A stretch of DNA of 64,000 nt, from positions 1 to 64,000 of the forward strand of contig DATGIL010000004.1 of the NCBI GenBank assembly GCA_035295745.1, in the 5' to 3' direction. This document shows positions 58,909-64,000 of this stretch, piece by piece (position 1 is the first letter of the stretch; the number at the start of each line of letters is the position of its first letter). Origin of the DNA: JAIQFL01 sp035295745. GTDB lineage: Bacteria; Acidobacteriota; Terriglobia; Bryobacterales; Bryobacteraceae. The notes under the pieces were generated by a model. It was given only the letters and a program-made list of their open reading frames with translations, did not search any database and was not told the DNA's origin. Made by a program: the position numbers and the translations under genes.

Positions 58909-61500
58909 CTACTTTAGAGTGATCGTAGCGGTTGCGGTTGCGCCAGCGCCCGCGAGGTTCTGCACCTTGAAATAGACCGTCTTGGTCCCTTTGGCAGAAG
59001 ACAAGGTGAAGGTGGGTGCCGCAGTGTATGTCTTCCAGGACGCTCCACTGAACGTGGAGGACTCGCTGGCCATGTATTGCGTCGGACTGCCGCTGGCGGC
59101 GTTGTTGAGGGTGACGGTCGTGCTCGTAGTGGAGGCGGCGCCGTTATTGATCTTGAACGAAGTGACCGTCGGCGCAACGATCAAAGTGATGATGGCGCTG
59201 CTGGGAGACGACATTCCGGCGCTGTTCTGAATTTTGAAATATACCGTTTTGACGCTCCCGCCTGCCGAGAGAGTGAAGGCCGGCGCTGCCGAGTACGCCT
59301 GCCAGGAAGCGCCACTAAAAGTAGACGACTCGCTGGCCATGTATTGAGTAGGGCTGCCGGAAGTAACGTTGTTCAGCGTAACCAAGCGGTTGATGGTAGT
59401 TCCCGCTCCGTTGTTGATGCTGAAAGAAGAGATCGTTGGCGCTACCACCAACGTGATGCTCGCGCTCTTCACGGCTGAAACGCCTCCACTGTTCTGCATC
59501 TTCAGATAGACCGTTTTCACTCCCCCTCCCGCGGAGAGCATGAAACTGGCCGCCGCGGTGTAGGGCTGCCACACCGCCCCTGCGAAAGCTGACGATTCGC
59601 TCGCCATGTATTGGGTGGGCAGACCGACCGCCGCGAGATTCAAGGTTACGTTCCGGTTGGTGGTGGACGCTGCGCCGCTATTGATGGCGAAGGACGTGAT
59701 CGTCGGCGCCACAATCAGTGGGAAGTGGAAAACGGTGTCGATCCAGGGATCCAAGTCTTTCGCCACCTGTGCGAGGGTCTGATAGCAGATCTGGATCTTA
59801 GCGCCCACGCCCGGAATCAGTTGTGCATGGACGTTGAGATTCGGCGGCTCAATCTTCGCCTGCAGTTGGAATTTGGCGTAGGCATTCGGACCGAAGCCTG
59901 TTCCGTAGGCCCCAATGTAAAGATCGACTTGCGGTTTCAGGTACACCGTCGCTTGTGCATTGGCGTCGAAGCTCGCGGTCAATGTTGGAGTGAACGTGCA
60001 GGTCGCGCCGGTTGCCGGAGGGTCGCCGCAGGCGAATCCCGCGGGGCAGACTTTGGGGCACGGTGTCACCGTGACGCTGTTGGTGGGCCGGTCGTAAGTC
60101 GCCTCGCCCGACATGCGCAGATCCGCAGTCGCGGTTAACGTGGCGGACACCCCCGCGGACGCGTTGAACCCAGCATACAGGTTTAAATCCATGCTGACGG
60201 GCGGGCCGCTCAACGGCAAAGTGGCTGTGAACGGCGGAAGTATCGCGATATTGTCCTTAGAAGTGCTCACGTCTAGCGATGCCTTAATGCCCAGACTGCC
60301 GCTGATGTAAGGCGAGAGTATGAAGATCGCCGTTGGATTCACCGTGCAAACGTTATCGGAGTTATAGACCAGTTCCGTAGACGCCTCGATCGTCAGGTTC
60401 CCAGACACATCTACGGTATAGGTCGCGTTCTTGAAGTTGCTGGTGTACAGATTGGCCGAGTAGTCCTTCTTGACTAGGCCCCATACAAAGCCGTGGGGAA
60501 GCGTCTTGATGGGCGCGGTGGCGCTCTCCATCAGAAACTCCGGCTTCACCGCCCCGGACCCCGGCTGGGCACCGCTTTCGCTCAAACGTTCCCGCAGTTT
60601 CGACGCTTCAACCGCCAATTGGCGCGACCCCGCGTCATCGGGCAGATAGAAGGCCAGCGGGTGATTGGCGACGTACAGGTGAACTTCCGAAAATGCGTCC
60701 GAAAGCTGAGCGGGCTCGGTCTGCACCTCCGTTTCACCGAACGCATTGCGCGTGACCGACGTGACCTTCGCCACCAGGCCCAGCGGCAGAACGTTGCTGT
60801 GCTCGGCGTACAGGATCTGTCCTACCGCCAGCCCCGCAACCTTGTCGTTCGCGCCCGAAAAGACCATCCGCCGGCCCCAGTTTTCCACGCTCGAGATCCG
60901 GCTCAGATCGTCCGTCTCGAGTTTCACCGTCGCGTCCAGCAGGATTCCCGTTCCGGTGGACGATGCCGCCTGTGTGTACCCCAGCGACGCCTTCTGCGAC
61001 CAACCACGCTTCAGGTAGTAATTCTTCTCCTCCAGGCTCGTGGTATAGATAATGTCCTGATTCGAGGGGTTGTCTACCCGGTAGACCTCCGTCGCGCCTT
61101 CTACCTTGCGGTTGTAGACGAATACCGGATCGTCTAACTCCTGCAGACCGCGCTGCAAGAATTCCTGGCGCTCCTGCTCGTTGGCGGCGAACGTCATGGA
61201 CCCATCCACCGCCTGGAAGCGGTGTATCGCAATCGTGGAGGTGTACGGCTCGGTATACAAGTAGAACAGCGGACTGGACGCCATCTGGCCGGAAATGGCT
61301 TCCTGCAAAAACGCAGCGGAAAGCGGGTGCCGGGACTCGGGCTCCGTCGTAAATGCGTGCATCTGCGTTGTCAGATTCCGATAGCGGAAGACGGTGAGCG
61401 GTTTGGCGACGCCGTCGGCCGCAACGGCTATGGTGGAAGTCGCCGGAAGAACTAGCAGTATCGAGACGATGGACAAGAGCTTACATTTGAACGTGCACAT
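58909..61500 (-). CDS. Exported repeat protein with DUF5648-like and triple beta domains
   Basis: 863 residues from the ATG at 61500 (MCTFKCKLLSIVSILLVLPA, a signal peptide); the earlier start at 61725 adds a non-signal extension. Residues about 30-180 look like DUF5648 beta-trefoil-type repeats (FRYRNLTTQMHAFTTEPESR, HRFQAVDGSMTFAANEQERQ, YRVDNPSNQDIIYTTSLEEK). The middle (about 190-620) is unassigned and includes PCPKVCPAGFACGDPPATGA. The C-terminus has three near-identical ~80-residue modules (PTQYMASESSTFSGASWQAY, then KTVYFKIQNSAGMSS), probably beta-sandwich surface repeats. A terminator follows. It may be an extracellular or cell-surface binding protein. Confidence 0.8.
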   Translation of the reverse strand: MCTFKCKLLSIVSILLVLPATSTIAVAADGVAKPLTVFRYRNLTTQMHAFTTEPESRHPLSAAFLQEAISGQMASSPLFYLYTEPYTSTIAIHRFQAVDGSMTFAANEQERQEFLQRGLQELDDPVFVYNRKVEGATEVYRVDNPSNQDIIYTTSLEEKNYYLKRGWSQKASLGYTQAASSTGTGILLDATVKLETDDLSRISSVENWGRRMVFSGANDKVAGLAVGQILYAEHSNVLPLGLVAKVTSVTRNAFGETEVQTEPAQLSDAFSEVHLYVANHPLAFYLPDDAGSRQLAVEASKLRERLSESGAQPGSGAVKPEFLMESATAPIKTLPHGFVWGLVKKDYSANLYTSNFKNATYTVDVSGNLTIEASTELVYNSDNVCTVNPTAIFILSPYISGSLGIKASLDVSTSKDNIAILPPFTATLPLSGPPVSMDLNLYAGFNASAGVSATLTATADLRMSGEATYDRPTNSVTVTPCPKVCPAGFACGDPPATGATCTFTPTLTASFDANAQATVYLKPQVDLYIGAYGTGFGPNAYAKFQLQAKIEPPNLNVHAQLIPGVGAKIQICYQTLAQVAKDLDPWIDTVFHFPLIVAPTITSFAINSGAASTTNRNVTLNLAAVGLPTQYMASESSAFAGAVWQPYTAAASFMLSAGGGVKTVYLKMQNSGGVSAVKSASITLVVAPTISSFSINNGAGTTINRLVTLNNVTSGSPTQYMASESSTFSGASWQAYSAAPAFTLSAGGSVKTVYFKIQNSAGMSSPSSAIITLIVAPTVTSFKINNGAASTTSTTVTLNNAASGSPTQYMASESSTFSGASWKTYTAAPTFTLSSAKGTKTVYFKVQNLAGAGATATATITLK

Positions 61501-61786
61501 GAACAAACCATCCTGTTTACCCAAGTAGTGGGAGTAGGTCCGCGGCGGTCGTTCTCGCCAGGCGGTCTCCGGACCGAGCCAATCCAGCTCGTTAGAGATA
61601 CTAATCAAGACCCGATTATCGGATTCAAGGATGGTTACCACAAGCGCAGGGAAGCGCCGGGAAACGCAACTGCAGACCGAACTGTCCCGCTGCGTCCCAG
61701 TGGTACTACCCCCAAAGGGAATCATTCAACTTCGCCAGCCAGTGTGATATAACAGGGCTTCCGAAAGGCCGGGACGCTGCCGCCCA

Positions 61787-63136
61787 ATGCCTTCTCGTGC
61801 GGGACTGCTTCATCCCGAAGCGGTTCACGTCTCAGAAGAGGAGGCGCTCTTGGCTACCGAAAAGACTCCAGACCGGGAGTTGTCTTCCTGGAAAGAAATC
61901 GCCTCGTATCTCCAGGTCGGAGTCCGTACCGCGCAAGTTTGGGAGCAGGAGCGGGGGTTGCCAGTGCGGCGGTTGCCCGGCAGCCGTGGCCGGGTGCTCA
62001 CCACCGTCGCGGAATTAGAAATATGGAAGCGCTCCTCAGAGGCGATCCCTCCTTCCACCGTTGTACCCACGCCCGCTCTACCGGCTGTTGAGCCCGGGAA
62101 CCCCAGGCGCGTGCGTCACTTTCTCCTATCGGCCGCCGCTGTTTGTCTTACCGTCGCGGTTTTCGCTCTGGCAGCCCTGTGGTTCCTCCGCCCTCATGCT
62201 CCCGCCGGTTTCCGCATCGCGCAGAACACCCTGATCGTCGTGGACGCCGCCGGTCGTGAGTGCTGGCGCAAGATCTACCCGTTTCCTCTTCCCGAGATCG
62301 ACAGCGAGGGGCGGCTAATCTGGATTGGCGATCTGGACGGCGATGGCGAGACCGAACTTCTCTTCTCTCCTTCCGCTCCACCCATGCGCGGCACAGAAGT
62401 CATCTGCTATGCGCAGAACGGCCGCGAGCGCTGGCGCTTTGTTCCGGGAAAAATCGTGCGGACCTCCAGCGAGACCTTTTCCCCTCCATATCGCGTACAA
62501 GCCTTCGCCGTCGTTCCCGGAGGGCCTGCGGGGCCGCCCGGAGTAGTCGTAGTTAGCCAACACCACCTCTACTTCCCGGTGGAGGTCGCGTTCCTCAGTG
62601 CGGATGGCCGCCTCCTGCGCGAATACTGGCATAGCGGCGGCATGGGCAGTATCGTCGTAGATGGCGACCGGATTCTCACCGGCGGGGTCAATAATGCCAC
62701 CAAAAGCGGCGCCTTGCTCGTGCTCGATCCACACACCATGCGCGGCGCTTCGGTGGAGGAAAATCCCGCCTATCAACTGCAGGACTTCGCTCCCGGTGTC
62801 GAGATCGCACGCCTGCTTTTCCCACGGAGCTGCATCAACCGTCTTCTCGAACCGATGGCATCCGTAGTCGGCGTTTGGAAGATGGCGGACGAGATTGTGG
62901 TGGAAGTTCGCCACCGTCCCGGCAACTATGACGCTTCCATTTACTACCACCTCAATCCGGATCTGAGCCTGAAGTCGATGAGTGTAGGCAGCAGCTTTGA
63001 GCGTTCGCACGAGCAGCTATTCGCCACCCACGTCCTCGACCACGCCCTGCAGCCCGCCGAGATCCGAAGTTTCCGCGACGTCAGATATCTCACCGGCACG
63101 CCCTCCGTGCTTACTCTTTCGTCCAATAGCAAATAG
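61787..63136 (+). CDS. HTH-anchored membrane protein of acidobacterial type
   Basis: 449 residues. The N-terminus has a MerR/excisionase-like helix-turn-helix (SSWKEIASYLQVGVRTAQVW, EQERGLPVRRLPGSRG, ELEIWKRSSE), about 30-85. A single membrane helix follows (FLLSAAAVCLTVAVFALAAL, about 112-135). The C-terminal ~300 residues lie outside and begin with a DGDGETELLFSP acidic motif like VCBS/FG-GAP calcium repeats. Such proteins are common in Acidobacteria and are proposed to be membrane-bound transcription sensors; the regulated genes are unknown. It is divergent from the 863-residue protein. Confidence 0.8.
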   Translation: MPSRAGLLHPEAVHVSEEEALLATEKTPDRELSSWKEIASYLQVGVRTAQVWEQERGLPVRRLPGSRGRVLTTVAELEIWKRSSEAIPPSTVVPTPALPAVEPGNPRRVRHFLLSAAAVCLTVAVFALAALWFLRPHAPAGFRIAQNTLIVVDAAGRECWRKIYPFPLPEIDSEGRLIWIGDLDGDGETELLFSPSAPPMRGTEVICYAQNGRERWRFVPGKIVRTSSETFSPPYRVQAFAVVPGGPAGPPGVVVVSQHHLYFPVEVAFLSADGRLLREYWHSGGMGSIVVDGDRILTGGVNNATKSGALLVLDPHTMRGASVEENPAYQLQDFAPGVEIARLLFPRSCINRLLEPMASVVGVWKMADEIVVEVRHRPGNYDASIYYHLNPDLSLKSMSVGSSFERSHEQLFATHVLDHALQPAEIRSFRDVRYLTGTPSVLTLSSNSK

Positions 63137-63201
63137 ATCATCCGGAGGGCTGGTTCTCCAACGGGTGAAGTGAGACATACCGAGTCGCGGCATTCATAGA
63201 C

Positions 63202-64000
63202 TTAGCGCGCTTTGGCAGAAGCCTCGCTGGATAGTGCGCTGGTTCCACCGGCATTGACCGCTGCCACCTTGTAGTAGTAGGTAGTGCCGGTCGTCAAGCC
63301 GGTATCTGTGAACGATGGCGAGGTCAGCCCGCTCTTGACGGGAGTCGCGCCCTCCGCACCAGCGGAAGTTCCGCGGTACACGTTGTACGACGCGCCGCTG
63401 CTGGCCTTCCAGGTGAGGCTGACTCGGGCAGTGCCGGCCTTCGCCGTCAATCCCGTGGGAGCAGCGGGTGGCGATTGGGGAGTGGTGACCTTGATGCTCG
63501 CCGCACTGCTGTTCCAGTGATAATCCGTGCTCCATGAAGAATTGAAGACACCGATTTCCACTGAGTAAGTTCCCGCCGGTACGCCGGTTCCCGGAGTCCA
63601 CGTATACGAATACTGCAGTGCCTGACCTGCCGTGAAGTTCTGTCCGCTCCAGACATTCGTCGCCACCGCGTGACCCGTGGCGTCGAAAATCTGCAGCTCG
63701 ACGTTCGCATTCGTCAGCCCCGCCGTGCCGGTATCCGTGACCTTGAGAGCGATCGCCGAGGAAGCGGTCTGCGAGATGGTGGACGGGGTCGCTGTCGCTG
63801 TGGAACTGAAAGTCGTGGAGGAGCGCACCGAAATTGTGCCCGCCGCCGAGTTCCAGTTCAGCATTTGCCAGCTCGAGGTGAAGACGCCCACTTCCACGGT
63901 GTAGTTCCCCACTGCGGACGGTGTCAGCGACGCCGTGTAGGTGTGACTCTGGTTGGCCGCGAAGTTCTGCGCCGTGAAGTTCTGGGTCACCACCGAGTTG
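63202..64000 (-). CDS. Secreted repeat/Fn3 protein, 5' end beyond the window
   Basis: At least 266 residues are visible; the frame stays open to the right edge, so the N-terminus is missing. Two related ~85-residue modules come first, each with the pattern of GxYxVExGVFxSSW followed by WNSAA (NYTVEVGVFTSSWQMLNWNS and YSVEIGVFNSSWSTDYHWNS). A fibronectin type III domain ends the protein (PTGLTAKAGTARVSLTWKAS, YYYKVAAVNAGGTSALSS). This is typical of secreted polysaccharide-acting or adhesive proteins; any catalytic domain would be outside the window. Confidence 0.8.
   Translation of the reverse strand, partial: NSVVTQNFTAQNFAANQSHTYTASLTPSAVGNYTVEVGVFTSSWQMLNWNSAAGTISVRSSTTFSSTATATPSTISQTASSAIALKVTDTGTAGLTNANVELQIFDATGHAVATNVWSGQNFTAGQALQYSYTWTPGTGVPAGTYSVEIGVFNSSWSTDYHWNSSAASIKVTTPQSPPAAPTGLTAKAGTARVSLTWKASSGASYNVYRGTSAGAEGATPVKSGLTSPSFTDTGLTTGTTYYYKVAAVNAGGTSALSSEASAKAR

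Overview
The window looks like a chromosomal segment of an Acidobacteriota genome, most likely the Solibacteres/Bryobacteraceae branch. This is inferred from GC-rich coding, two very large Oar-like TonB-dependent receptors with an N-terminal carboxypeptidase-regulatory domain, two VWFA-related proteins of the acidobacterial type, a giant SBBP/BNR protein ending in a TIGR03437-type domain, and a membrane protein with the 'SSWKEIASYL...' HTH start common in that phylum. No rRNA, tRNA, CRISPR array or prophage is visible.

Layout. 0.5-7.3 kb (+): exported protein, glycine-rich TonB receptor, VWFA protein. 7.3-15.2 kb (-): Tat amidase, giant repeat protein, hybrid histidine kinase, ROK kinase. 15.2-17.8 kb: REP-like repeats, small CxxC protein, endonuclease IV, and a REP-associated tyrosine transposase (RAYT) between inverted repeats. 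17.8-19.6 kb: glycogen synthase and thioredoxin. 19.7-23.8 kb: tightly overlapping operon of a PLP enzyme, bicupin, amino acid permease and cyclase-family hydrolase, likely one catabolic pathway of unknown substrate. 24-31 kb: methyltransferase/glycosyltransferase pair, PhzF protein, FecR-domain protein, an alpha/beta hydrolase without its nucleophile, LacI regulator and PfkB kinase. 31-40 kb: second TonB receptor, S9 peptidase, second VWFA protein and partner. 40-45 kb (-): surface polysaccharide glycosyltransferases, including a pyruvyltransferase-glycosyltransferase fusion. 45-51 kb: smpB, then a secretin-cohesin fusion with two pseudopilins and an Fn3 lipoprotein. 51-58.8 kb: VOC protein, a 34-bp tandem array, AraC/GyrI regulator, a decaying arsenic operon (arsR-arsM-acr3 pseudogene-arsC), aldo/keto reductase, Rrf2 regulator. 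58.9-64 kb: repeat-rich exported proteins and an HTH membrane protein; the last gene runs off the window.

The most unusual signal is repetitive. Family A (core CGACCGTNAGGGAG) occurs as single copies, as an 11-copy 34-bp array, and inside the 5' coding ends of two genes. Family B is a double hairpin whose second stem changes by compensatory substitution while its CTCA loop stays fixed; one copy runs into a 14-bp minisatellite. The RAYT in the same window is a candidate mobiliser. Other notable points are the broken acr3, the apparent ACG start of arsC, and the four-gene operon at 19.7-23.8 kb.
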